DNA of 64,000 nt from JANQEU01 sp965601455 (GTDB lineage Bacteria; Bacteroidota; Bacteroidia; Cytophagales; Cyclobacteriaceae): the NCBI GenBank assembly GCA_965601455.1, contig OZ271831.1:4650001-4714000 (forward strand), given 5' to 3'. Below the pieces are notes generated by a model that was not told the DNA's origin, did not search any database, and was given only the letters and a program-made list of their open reading frames with translations. This document shows, in pieces, positions 15,594 through 24,281 of the stretch. Each line of letters starts with the position of its first letter. Within the stretch, counting starts at the first letter, position 1. A program made the position numbers and the translations under genes.

Positions 15594-16691
15594 TTAATAT
15601 GGAAGTTTTATTTTGCCGATCTGTTCTATTCTCTCCAATGCCAAGTGCAAAGCTGCCTCATGAGTGGTAATATCTCTATTTTCAGATGTATTGATTACAC
15701 TGGTCAATGTGTCATAAATAGTTTCCGTCTGTTCGTAAACCCTTTTCAGGTTATGATTACCCATCATTTCATAGTAAACATTGGTGATTCCCCCAGCGTT
15801 AATCAGAAAATCAGGAGCGTATAATATATTTAGATCTCTCAATTGCTGGCCATGCTTCTTTTCATCGTCTAACTGGTTATTGGCTCCTCCAGCTACTATG
15901 GCACATTTCAATTTGGATATAGTTTGATCATTGATTGTAGCTCCTAAAGCACATGGAGCATAGATATCCATAGGCGTGTCGTAGACATCTTCAGGTGGAA
16001 TAACCTGGACTTTGTGCTTTTTTGTAATGGCCTGCAATTTGTCTTCAAAAATATCGGATACGAGAACCTCTGCGTTTTCCTTAACGAGGTTATCAACCAG
16101 ATAGCTTCCTACATGGCCGACACCCTGCACGAGTACTTTTTTGCCCTCAAGTGAATCAGATCCATATACTTTTTTCGCGGCGGATTTAATCCCGACAAAT
16201 ACACCGTATGCAGTGACAGGACTAGGATCCCCTGACCCGCCCATACTTTCCGGGACACCGGTTACATAGGGGGTCTCCATTTTCACATACTCCATATCCC
16301 TGGAAGACATGTTAACATCTTCCGCAGTCCAATATCGACCACCCAAAGAATCAACAAACCTTCCGAATCTGCGCATTAAAGCTTCGTTTTTCTGGGTTTT
16401 TGCATCTCCGATAATAACGGCTTTGCCCCCTCCAATATTTAACCCGGCGATTGAGGATTTAAATGTCATACCGCGAGAAAGCCTGAGAACATCTCTTATT
16501 GCCTCTTCCTCCGACGCATAGTTCCACATCCTGGTACCTCCCATTCCGGGCCCAAGAACGGTGTTGTGAATAGCAATAATTGCTTTAAGTCCTGTTTCCT
16601 TATCATGACAGAATACCAATTGCTCATGTTCCATCGACTCCATCGGTGAAAATATCTTTTCTGACGTTGTCTGGGGTTGTGTTTCGATCAT
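15594..16691 (-). CDS. Leucine/valine-type amino acid dehydrogenase
   Basis: NAD-dependent oxidative deaminase of branched-chain amino acids (365 aa). The N-terminal Glu/Leu/Phe/Val dehydrogenase domain contains GPGMGGTRMWNY and the catalytic-lysine region SIAGLNIGGGKAVI. The Rossmann domain begins near residue 180 with VLVQGVGHVGSYL, and SMGGSGDPSPVTAYGV resembles leucine dehydrogenases. The GxGxxG reading VLVQGVGHVG favours NAD. It is first in a minus-strand run toward nusB and has a TAGTTTTG promoter element 64 bases upstream. Leu versus Val preference cannot be read from sequence alone. Confidence 0.92.
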   Translation of the reverse strand: MIETQPQTTSEKIFSPMESMEHEQLVFCHDKETGLKAIIAIHNTVLGPGMGGTRMWNYASEEEAIRDVLRLSRGMTFKSSIAGLNIGGGKAVIIGDAKTQKNEALMRRFGRFVDSLGGRYWTAEDVNMSSRDMEYVKMETPYVTGVPESMGGSGDPSPVTAYGVFVGIKSAAKKVYGSDSLEGKKVLVQGVGHVGSYLVDNLVKENAEVLVSDIFEDKLQAITKKHKVQVIPPEDVYDTPMDIYAPCALGATINDQTISKLKCAIVAGGANNQLDDEKKHGQQLRDLNILYAPDFLINAGGITNVYYEMMGNHNLKRVYEQTETIYDTLTSVINTSENRDITTHEAALHLALERIEQIGKIKLPY

Positions 16692-16754
16692 TTCCGAATT
16701 CTTAGATTAAATTTTTTGTTGCTTTGCCATGAAAGCTGCTCAATTTTGGGAGCA

Positions 16755-16762
16755 CAAAACTA
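16755..16762 (-). promoter_or_regulatory. TAnnTTTG -7 promoter element of the Leu dehydrogenase gene
   Basis: TAGTTTTG on the minus strand, exact consensus, with a predicted start near 16750 and a leader of about 58 bases. Confidence 0.4.
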
Positions 16763-16808
16763 CCTCATTTCGTAAAAACTATTTGAAGCTGACGACGTTT
16801 TACCATAA

Positions 16809-18596
16809 GTGAAAGACCTAGCCCACCTTAATAAGTATTTATATAAATACAAATCTTACTTACTCCTTGGAACGATTTTCATAATTGTTGCAAATTTCTT
16901 CTCCATTATTCCAGCCGTTTTGGTGAGGTACTCCTTCAACCTTTTGCAGAGAAGTTATGATGTCTTTCAAATGTTTACCGGCTTTGACATACAAAGCTCT
17001 ACCTATTCTCTTTTTGCTTCCAGCATTCTCATCATTGGTGTTTTAATACTTATTTCAGCCCTATTGAGAGGTGTATTCATGTTCTTCATGCGACAGACCA
17101 TAATTGTTATGTCCAGACATGTCGAGTATGACTTGAAAAATGAAATCTATAATCATTACCAAAGTTTGCCTTTGAGCTTTTACAGGAGGAATAACACAGG
17201 TGATCTTATGAATAGAATCTCGGAAGATGTAAGCCGGGTACGAATGTATGTGGGTCCGGCTATCATGTACGGTATCACACTTTTCACACTTTTTCTGATG
17301 GTGATTCCATTTATGTTCTCGATCAATGCTAAACTCACATTGTACTCGTTGATCCCCCTTCCACTTCTCTCCGTCTCTATATACTTTGTGAATAACATTA
17401 TTAATCGAAGATCGGAAGAAATTCAACGAAGCCTTTCCGGGTTATCGACATTTGTTCAGGAAGCCTTCTCAGGTATTAGGGTCATCAAGTCTTTTGTTCG
17501 CGAAGAAGACATCTCCAATGAATTCAATAACGAGAGCGATGATTATAAGGAGAAGTCGTTACAACTCGCTAAGGTTCAGGCACTCTTTTTCCCCTTGATT
17601 ATGGGATTGATAGGTCTAAGTGTAATTCTTACGGTTTACATTGGTAGTGTCGAGGTGTTGAACGGTGTAATAAGCACCGGAGTAATCGCGGAATTCATCA
17701 TTTACGTAAATATGTTGACATGGCCGGTCACCTCTTTAGGATGGATTACAAGCATCATACAAAGAGCAGCAGCTTCACAAAAACGAATCAACGAATTTTT
17801 AAATACTAAGAACGATATACTTTCCACACACGAATTAAAGACCGAGATTAAAGGCAAGATCTCCTTTAATCATGTTCATTTTACCTATCCTGATTCGGGA
17901 ATAATTGCTTTGAAAGACGTTTCCTTTGAGGTCAATCCGGGAGAATCCATTGCCATTATTGGTACAACAGGATCCGGAAAAAGCACCATAGCGAACCTAA
18001 TTTGTCGAATGTATGATAAAACAGATGGATCCATTCATATCGATGATAGAGAGATTAACGAGTACAATACTCAACATCTGAGATCTCAAATCGGTTATGT
18101 TCCACAAGATGTTTTTCTTTTCTCTGACACCATAAAAAATAACATTGCCTTCGCCAATCAGGATATGAGCGAAAGAGATGTAATGAAGGCTGCGGAGGAT
18201 GCGGATCTGGCAGAAAATCTTTCCCGCTTCCCCAATGGGATCGAAACAAAAGTAGGAGAACGCGGTGTAACTCTATCAGGAGGTCAAAAACAAAGAGTTT
18301 CAATTGCAAGAGCAATTGCAATGGACCCGTCCATTCTAATTCTTGATGATGCACTATCTGCGGTAGATACTAAGACTGAAAACGCCATATTAAATGCCCT
18401 GGCGAAAATTATGAAAGGACGTACGTCAGTGATTATTTCTCATCGGGTTTCTTCTGCAAAACTTGCCGACAAGATTATCGTATTGAATGAAGGTCTGGTC
18501 GAAGAAAAGGGAACGCACGACTCACTGATGAATAAAGGGGGTATTTACAAGGAGCTTTATGAGAAACAGCTACAAGCTGAAGAGGAAGTATATTAA
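16809..18596 (+). CDS. ABC exporter half-transporter, MdlA-like (degenerate Walker B)
   Basis: A 595-residue ABC exporter with six membrane helices (about 15-310) fused to an ATPase domain (about 345-585). Walker A is GTTGSGKST, the signature is LSGGQKQR, and Walker B reads ILILDDALSAVD, with aspartate where the catalytic glutamate normally follows. E. coli MdlA and other degenerate subunits of heterodimeric exporters share this LDDALSAVD reading. The likely partner is the convergent gene at 19128-20897, which has the glutamate but a changed signature. The start is a GTG; no ATG lies close. Substrate unknown. Confidence 0.92.
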   Translation: MKDLAHLNKYLYKYKSYLLLGTIFIIVANFFSIIPAVLVRYSFNLLQRSYDVFQMFTGFDIQSSTYSLFASSILIIGVLILISALLRGVFMFFMRQTIIVMSRHVEYDLKNEIYNHYQSLPLSFYRRNNTGDLMNRISEDVSRVRMYVGPAIMYGITLFTLFLMVIPFMFSINAKLTLYSLIPLPLLSVSIYFVNNIINRRSEEIQRSLSGLSTFVQEAFSGIRVIKSFVREEDISNEFNNESDDYKEKSLQLAKVQALFFPLIMGLIGLSVILTVYIGSVEVLNGVISTGVIAEFIIYVNMLTWPVTSLGWITSIIQRAAASQKRINEFLNTKNDILSTHELKTEIKGKISFNHVHFTYPDSGIIALKDVSFEVNPGESIAIIGTTGSGKSTIANLICRMYDKTDGSIHIDDREINEYNTQHLRSQIGYVPQDVFLFSDTIKNNIAFANQDMSERDVMKAAEDADLAENLSRFPNGIETKVGERGVTLSGGQKQRVSIARAIAMDPSILILDDALSAVDTKTENAILNALAKIMKGRTSVIISHRVSSAKLADKIIVLNEGLVEEKGTHDSLMNKGGIYKELYEKQLQAEEEVY

Positions 18597-18597
18597 C

Positions 18598-19131
18598 TTA
18601 ATCGACCCATCCCTCAACTGACATCGAATCATCGATGTAGTATATTTCGAAGACTTTCCCACCGATTTCGTACCCCAAGGAAGTTGCCTTCTGTTTAATC
18701 ATGTGATCAATTTTCTTCGAAGAGGGTCTGACCCACCGATTCATATCAAGGAAAACAGCAAATCGTTTCGATGTCTCGAATTCCCTGATCTCAAAACCCA
18801 ATGGAGCTTGTGCCATTTCCGATTCAATATCTACCCCTATGAAATATTGTACTTCATTTGCTGGCAGAGAGTCATTCTTAATAACTACCCTTGTGACAGT
18901 CCCAATAATGGAACTATCAAGTACTAGCTTTCTACATTCATTCAGATATTCGACTATCTGTGGAGAAGTTGACCTTCCGGTAAATTCTCTGCCTATAACC
19001 GTTTTCCTGATTCCTTGAAGCTCGTAAACATTTACCTTCTGAAATCCCCCCAACCAATAATAGATGGATCCAAGGATGATCCCAATGGAAAGAATACTAA
19101 TTGCAGAATAAAGGATTAAGGGTCGGTTCAT
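18598..19131 (-). CDS. Membrane-anchored GyrI-like domain protein
   Basis: A 177-residue protein with one N-terminal membrane helix (about residues 6-27) and an exported or membrane-attached domain. The region NEVQYFIGVDIES through GFEIREFETSKRFAVFLD to GGKVFEIYYIDD follows the pattern of GyrI-like (effector-binding SHS2) small-molecule domains; this match is by eye and moderate. Its ATG overlaps the stop of the MdlB-like ABC gene by 4 bases, so the two are translationally coupled and may work on the same ligand. It ends one base from the convergent MdlA-like gene. Confidence 0.65.
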   Translation of the reverse strand: MNRPLILYSAISILSIGIILGSIYYWLGGFQKVNVYELQGIRKTVIGREFTGRSTSPQIVEYLNECRKLVLDSSIIGTVTRVVIKNDSLPANEVQYFIGVDIESEMAQAPLGFEIREFETSKRFAVFLDMNRWVRPSSKKIDHMIKQKATSLGYEIGGKVFEIYYIDDSMSVEGWVD

Positions 19132-20897
19132 GCGGTGAGAACTTCTTTATACTGCATTTCATAGAGTTGATTGTAGTAACCTTCGAGTTCCAGAAGTTCA
19201 GTATGAGTACCAGATTCGACTATTTCTCCTTTGTCAAGAACAATTATATTGTCCGCTCGCTGGATGGTAGAAAGTCTGTGTGCAATCACTATGGAGGTTC
19301 TTCCCCTCATCATTTTCTCTATTGCTTGCTGAATAAGTTCCTCCGTCTCTGTGTCAACTGAAGATGTTGCTTCATCCAAAACGATAATTTTTGGATCATA
19401 TACCATGGCGCGTACAAAAGATATTAATTGACGTTGACCTACCGACAGTGTAGAACCTCTTTCCATCACATTGTAGTCAAATCCTCCCGGAAGTTTTTCA
19501 ATAAATTTTCTAGCTCCAACCAAATCGGCTGCTTCAAGAACCTTCGATTGGGGGATCTCCGGGTTTTTCAATGTGATGTTATTGTAAATAGTATCGGAAA
19601 AAAGGAAAACATCCTGCAACACGACTGCTATATGTTTCCGAAGGTTTTCCAGTCTGTACTCTTTTATGTCTATACCATCTAAAAGCACCTCTCCTTTATT
19701 AATCTCATAGAACCGGCTCAACAAATTGATCATGGAAGACTTTCCGGCTCCGGTGGCTCCAACTAGCGCGATGGTCTTTCCACTTGCTACCTCGAAGTTT
19801 ATGTTCTTCAATACCCAATCTTCATCGTTGTAGGCGAAAGAAACGTTCTGAAAACGAATGTCTCCTTTTACGTCGCCCGTTTCGTATGTCCCATTCTGAG
19901 AAATATGCTCTTTGCTATCCAATAGATTTAAAATTCTGTTGGAGCTAACTATTCCCATTTGTAATGTATTGAACCGGTCTGCAATCAATCTTATTGGTCG
20001 GAAAAACATCTGGATATACATGATAAATGCGATCAGCATTCCCAGTTGAATTTGTCCCTGAATAACCTCTCCCGCACCAAACCAAACCAATAATCCAATT
20101 CCTGCAGCTTGAATTACTTCTGCTACCGGAAAGTAAATCGAATAATACAGTACAGATCTCAAGTTGGCAGTTAGATGCTCTTTGTTGATTTTTTTGAACT
20201 TCTCGTATTCTCTTTTTTCGCTGTTGAATATTTGCACAATATTCATACCTGTGACATGCTCCTGAACGTAGGTATTCAAGTTGGAAACAGCGGTACGCAC
20301 CTCATTGAAGGACACTTTAATTCTTTCTTTGAAGACATAGGTTGCTATTATTAAAAGTGGCAAGGTGGAAAGGCTAATCAACGTCAATTTCCAATCCATG
20401 TAAAACATGAAGGTGATGATTACTATTAACTGTAGCAGATCACCTATCATGGCGGCCAAGCCCTGACTAAACACTTCTGCCAATGTCTCTACATCCGAAA
20501 TATTTCGGGTTACCAACCTGCCTATCGGAGTTTTATCGAAAAATTTAAGTTTTAGCCCCTGTAAATAGTTAAAGAGTTTTGTTCGAATATCCCTAATAAT
20601 GAATTGTCCCAGCCAGCCGGACAGATAAGTATGAAAATACTGCACCACAGCCTGAATACACATTAGAACCAACAATAGAAGGATCATATTGACCAAGCCT
20701 GGGAAATCTCCATTTGCCACTTGATTATCAATCGTTTGCTGGATTATAAGTGGTCTAACTGGTACAACCAGTGCAAGTGCCAGAGTTAGAAGTACAAGCA
20801 TCCAGAATTGGCGTATGTAAGGTTTGGCAAATTCAAACAATCTTCGGAGTATCCCGAAATCAACTACGTTGCCACTTAAAGTTTGATCTTTTTCCAA
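19128..20897 (-). CDS. ABC exporter half-transporter, MdlB-like
   Basis: A 589-residue exporter: six membrane helices (about 25-320) and an ATPase domain (about 345-580). Walker A is GATGAGKSS and Walker B IIVLDEATSSVD keeps the catalytic glutamate, but the signature is LSVGQRQL instead of LSGGQ. E. coli MdlB shows the same LSVGQ, so this looks like the catalytic half of a heterodimer with the convergent MdlA-like gene at 16809. It starts with TTG 5 bases after truA; no ATG is available before the first helix. Substrate unknown. Confidence 0.92.
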   Translation of the reverse strand: MEKDQTLSGNVVDFGILRRLFEFAKPYIRQFWMLVLLTLALALVVPVRPLIIQQTIDNQVANGDFPGLVNMILLLLVLMCIQAVVQYFHTYLSGWLGQFIIRDIRTKLFNYLQGLKLKFFDKTPIGRLVTRNISDVETLAEVFSQGLAAMIGDLLQLIVIITFMFYMDWKLTLISLSTLPLLIIATYVFKERIKVSFNEVRTAVSNLNTYVQEHVTGMNIVQIFNSEKREYEKFKKINKEHLTANLRSVLYYSIYFPVAEVIQAAGIGLLVWFGAGEVIQGQIQLGMLIAFIMYIQMFFRPIRLIADRFNTLQMGIVSSNRILNLLDSKEHISQNGTYETGDVKGDIRFQNVSFAYNDEDWVLKNINFEVASGKTIALVGATGAGKSSMINLLSRFYEINKGEVLLDGIDIKEYRLENLRKHIAVVLQDVFLFSDTIYNNITLKNPEIPQSKVLEAADLVGARKFIEKLPGGFDYNVMERGSTLSVGQRQLISFVRAMVYDPKIIVLDEATSSVDTETEELIQQAIEKMMRGRTSIVIAHRLSTIQRADNIIVLDKGEIVESGTHTELLELEGYYNQLYEMQYKEVLTA

Positions 20898-20902
20898 GTT
20901 AT

Positions 20903-21646
20903 TCAGATGTATATATCGTCAGGATATTTTACCGTAGTCAGATACAAGCCCTCGGGTGGGACTGCATATCCTGCTGCTTCTCTATCTTTTTTATCTAGTA
21001 TAAAAGCGAATTCCTCCAAAGAAAGTTTTCCTAGACCCAATTCAATCAGGGTCCCAACAATGGCTCTGACCATCCCCCGCAAAAAACGATTCGCCCGAAT
21101 GGTGAAGACGTATCCAGCCTCCTCCTTCGACCAAATCGCCATATCGAGATTACAAAGAAAGTTATTCACTTCCGTTTTCACCTTACTAAAGCTTTCGAAA
21201 TCCTGACTTTCCATAAGTAAATGGCAAGCCTCATTAATTTGAGAAATATTCAGATCAGCCTTGAAGTAATACGATCGTCCGTGCTTAAAAGGTTGTTTTT
21301 TTTGGTGAATGAAGTATTGATACTCTCTACTTGTTGCATCAAATCGAGCGTGAGTGCCATCTTTGACTTTTTGCAAGGAGTTGACAGAAATGGAGTGCGG
21401 TAACATGGCATTCGCCTTATGTAACATGGTATAATGATCAAGCTCCTGAGAAGTGTCTAAATGTGCAACCTGTTGCAATGCATGAACTCCTGTATCTGTT
21501 CGGCCACTTCCTGTAATCTCAATTCCAGTTTGAAGAATAGTTGAGAAGACCTTCTCAATCTCTTCTTGTACTGATATCGCATTTTTTTGTCTTTGCCATC
21601 CATGAAATGGTTTTCCGTCGTAGGTGATGTCCAGGAAATATCGCAT
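20903..21646 (-). CDS. truA: tRNA pseudouridine synthase A
   Basis: Converts uridines 38-40 in the anticodon arm of tRNAs to pseudouridine. The 247-residue length is normal. The catalytic aspartate lies in GSGRTDTGVHALQQ (about residues 46-59), and the second family motif RANRFLRGMVRAIVGTLIELG is present. The ATG start gives MRYFLDITYDGKPFHGWQ, the standard TruA N-terminus. It is first in an operon with the MdlB-like ABC gene and the GyrI-like gene. Confidence 0.96.
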   Translation of the reverse strand: MRYFLDITYDGKPFHGWQRQKNAISVQEEIEKVFSTILQTGIEITGSGRTDTGVHALQQVAHLDTSQELDHYTMLHKANAMLPHSISVNSLQKVKDGTHARFDATSREYQYFIHQKKQPFKHGRSYYFKADLNISQINEACHLLMESQDFESFSKVKTEVNNFLCNLDMAIWSKEEAGYVFTIRANRFLRGMVRAIVGTLIELGLGKLSLEEFAFILDKKDREAAGYAVPPEGLYLTTVKYPDDIYI

Positions 21647-21708
21647 AACTACAATTTTAAATGCTTTGAATTTGTCAAAGTACCTATCACGAGGTTCTTT
21701 TGCATACT

Positions 21709-22200
21709 ATGATTCAACGTATCCAGACTGTTTTCTTATTTTTCGTGGCTTTGTCTATGCTGGGAATCCTGTTTTTTCCTTTATGGCAAAAGATGGATTT
21801 AAGTTCATCAGAGATTGCTACAATGGATGCTTTTTTCGTCCGCTTCGAAAAATTTGGAGATGGTAATGAGAACTCTGTGGTCATTTCAAAAATGGACGTT
21901 TGGTACATGATTATACCCGCGATTCTTTCAGCCGTGGTTGCCATCATTTCGATATTCACATATAAGAATAGACTCCGACAAATTCAATTTGGAGCGCTCA
22001 ACTCACTTTTAATTGCTACCACAATGGGACTGGCTTTGTTTTTCATTCAAAAGGCAGAGAGGTTATTGGCACTTGACTTACAGGGTAATTACCTTTTTGG
22101 ATTCTATTTGCCCGTGAGTGCACTGCTATTTAATCTACTTGCCAATCGCTTCATTAGAAGAGACGAGTCTCTTGTCAGAAGTGCTGATCGTATTCGATAA
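21709..22200 (+). CDS. DUF4293 family membrane protein
   Basis: A 163-residue protein with four predicted membrane helices, starting MIQRIQTVFLFFVALSMLGI, which is the family's usual N-terminus. An in-frame TTG three codons upstream (21700) is less likely than this ATG. The family is largely limited to Bacteroidota and has no known function. It is divergent from truA and 94 bases upstream of htpG. Confidence 0.88.
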   Translation: MIQRIQTVFLFFVALSMLGILFFPLWQKMDLSSSEIATMDAFFVRFEKFGDGNENSVVISKMDVWYMIIPAILSAVVAIISIFTYKNRLRQIQFGALNSLLIATTMGLALFFIQKAERLLALDLQGNYLFGFYLPVSALLFNLLANRFIRRDESLVRSADRIR

Positions 22201-22294
22201 AACTTTCGGGAGTTAGCATCTGACAACTTGACATAGTTTGTCTCATGGAACGGATTTTGATATCTGGCAGTCATACTGTAATCCGAAAGAGACT

Positions 22295-24184
22295 ATGCAA
22301 GAAAAAGGCAATATTTCTATTCACACGGAAAATATTTTTCCGATCATTAAGAAATTTCTTTACTCCGATCATGAGATATTCTTGAGAGAACTGGTGTCCA
22401 ATGCTGTGGATGCAACACAAAAAATCAAAAGGCTCGCTTCCCTGGGAGAATATCAAGGTGATTTAGGGGAAGTTACTGTCGACATTCATATCGACAAAAA
22501 AAAGAAAACCATAACCGTTTCAGATAAGGGAATCGGTATGACAGCCGATGAAATCAAAAAGTATATCAATCAGATAGCTTTCTCCGGAGCGACGGAATTT
22601 CTCGAGAAATACAAGGACAAAGGAGAAGACCAACAAATTATCGGACACTTTGGATTGGGCTTTTATTCCTCATTCATGGTAGCTAAGAAGGTAGAAATCG
22701 TTACCAAATCGTACAAAGATGGATCAGAACCTGCAAAATGGATTGGAGAAGGAAATACCGAATTTGAGATTGCGACTGCAAAAAAAGACGGACGAGGTAC
22801 TGACATTGTACTACATCTAGCAGAAGACTCGGAAGAGTTTTTAGAGGATCATAGAATTCAGGGCATTCTTGATAAATACGCGAAATTTTTACCCGTGCCA
22901 ATTCGATTTGGCGAAAAAGAAGAAAGTCAACCGGATGGAGAGGACAAGGATGGTAATCCTAAATACAAAACAGTAAAACGCGACAACATTGTCAACGACA
23001 CAGATCCAATTTGGACGAAGTCTCCAAATGACCTAAAAGACGAGGACTATCTTAATTTCTACAAATCATTATACCCTTTGTCAGAAGATCCTCTATTTTG
23101 GATTCACCTGAATGTAGATTATCCTTTTAACCTTACCGGAATTCTATATTTCCCCAAACTAAAAAAGGATTTTGAGCTTCAACGAAACAAAATTCAACTC
23201 TACTCCAGACAGGTATTTATTACTGATGAGGTAAAAGATGTGGTGCCCGAATTTTTACAGCTGCTGCATGGCGTAATTGATTCACCCGACATTCCATTAA
23301 ATGTTTCTAGAAGTTACCTGCAGTCTGATTCCAATGTCAAGAAAATTAATGGCTACATCACCAAGAAGGTTGCTGATAAGCTGAGTGATCTCTTTAAGGA
23401 AGACAGAGAATCATTTGAATCAAAATGGTCTGACATCGGGATTTTCGTCAAATATGGAATGATCTCGGAGGAAAAATTTAACGATAAGGCCAAAGATTAT
23501 GTACTGCTTAAAAGTATCGATGATAAGCTGCATACGGTTGAAGAGTATAAGGAAAAGGTAAAGGCAAATCAGACTAATAAGGATAAGCAGGTTGTTGTCC
23601 TCTATACATTCGATAAGGACAAACAACACATGTACCTTGATGCTGCTCAAAACAGGGGATATGACGTCGTTGTCATGGATGAAGCACTTGATAGCCATTT
23701 CATAAACCATGCTGAGCAAACCTATGAGGTCACCTTCAAACGAGTAGATGCTGACGTGGTTGATAAGCTAATCGAGAAGGATGAACAAAGAGACTCGGTG
23801 TTAACGGAAGAGGAACAGAATTCCGTAAAGGAGGTTTTTGAAAAGGCTATTGATGAAACGAAGAATACAGTAGTTGTAGAGGCAATGTCACCAGATGATA
23901 TGCCTGTTACCGTCACTCTTCCTGAATTTTTACGACGGATGAAGGATATGCAGGCAGTGGGTGGCGGTGGCCCAATGATGTTTGGCGATATGCCACTTAA
24001 CCTCTCTGTCGCAGTTAACGGTAATCACGAAATCATAAGAAAAATCGTTGAGGCAAAACGGGAGGATAAGAAAATTCGCTTGGCAAAACAGGCTTATGAT
24101 CTGGCTCTGCTCTCGCAAGGAATGCTATCTGGCGAAGCGCTAACAACCTTCATAAAAAGAAGTGTTGAGCTCGCGACGAAATAA
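22295..24184 (+). CDS. htpG: Molecular chaperone HtpG (Hsp90)
   Basis: Cytosolic ATP-dependent Hsp90 chaperone of 629 aa. The GHKL ATPase domain at the N-terminus contains the ATP contacts ELVSNAVDA, DKGIGMT and GHFGLGFYSSFMVA; the middle and C-terminal dimerisation domains follow. The frame continues upstream to a TTG at 22238, but the ATG at 22295 gives the standard N-terminus MQEKGNISIHTENIFP. A clear intrinsic terminator follows the stop. Confidence 0.97.
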   Translation: MQEKGNISIHTENIFPIIKKFLYSDHEIFLRELVSNAVDATQKIKRLASLGEYQGDLGEVTVDIHIDKKKKTITVSDKGIGMTADEIKKYINQIAFSGATEFLEKYKDKGEDQQIIGHFGLGFYSSFMVAKKVEIVTKSYKDGSEPAKWIGEGNTEFEIATAKKDGRGTDIVLHLAEDSEEFLEDHRIQGILDKYAKFLPVPIRFGEKEESQPDGEDKDGNPKYKTVKRDNIVNDTDPIWTKSPNDLKDEDYLNFYKSLYPLSEDPLFWIHLNVDYPFNLTGILYFPKLKKDFELQRNKIQLYSRQVFITDEVKDVVPEFLQLLHGVIDSPDIPLNVSRSYLQSDSNVKKINGYITKKVADKLSDLFKEDRESFESKWSDIGIFVKYGMISEEKFNDKAKDYVLLKSIDDKLHTVEEYKEKVKANQTNKDKQVVVLYTFDKDKQHMYLDAAQNRGYDVVVMDEALDSHFINHAEQTYEVTFKRVDADVVDKLIEKDEQRDSVLTEEEQNSVKEVFEKAIDETKNTVVVEAMSPDDMPVTVTLPEFLRRMKDMQAVGGGGPMMFGDMPLNLSVAVNGNHEIIRKIVEAKREDKKIRLAKQAYDLALLSQGMLSGEALTTFIKRSVELATK

Positions 24185-24207
24185 GTCAGATTAAATGCTG
24201 ATAAATG

Positions 24208-24232
24208 AAAGCCCGGTAATACGGGCTTTTTT
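24208..24232 (+). terminator. Intrinsic terminator of htpG
   Basis: AAAGCCCG (24208-24215), 6-base loop, CGGGCTTT (24222-24229), continuing into a T-run, 23 bases after the stop codon. Confidence 0.88.
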
Positions 24233-24281
24233 GTTTTCAAATCCTAGCTTTGGCCCCCGATTAGCATAACTAAATAATTAA

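Noticed and set aside
22228..22233. TTGACA upstream of htpG considered as a sigma-70 type -35 element
   Set aside because: No matching TATAAT at 16-18 bases, and Bacteroidota promoters use TAnnTTTG.
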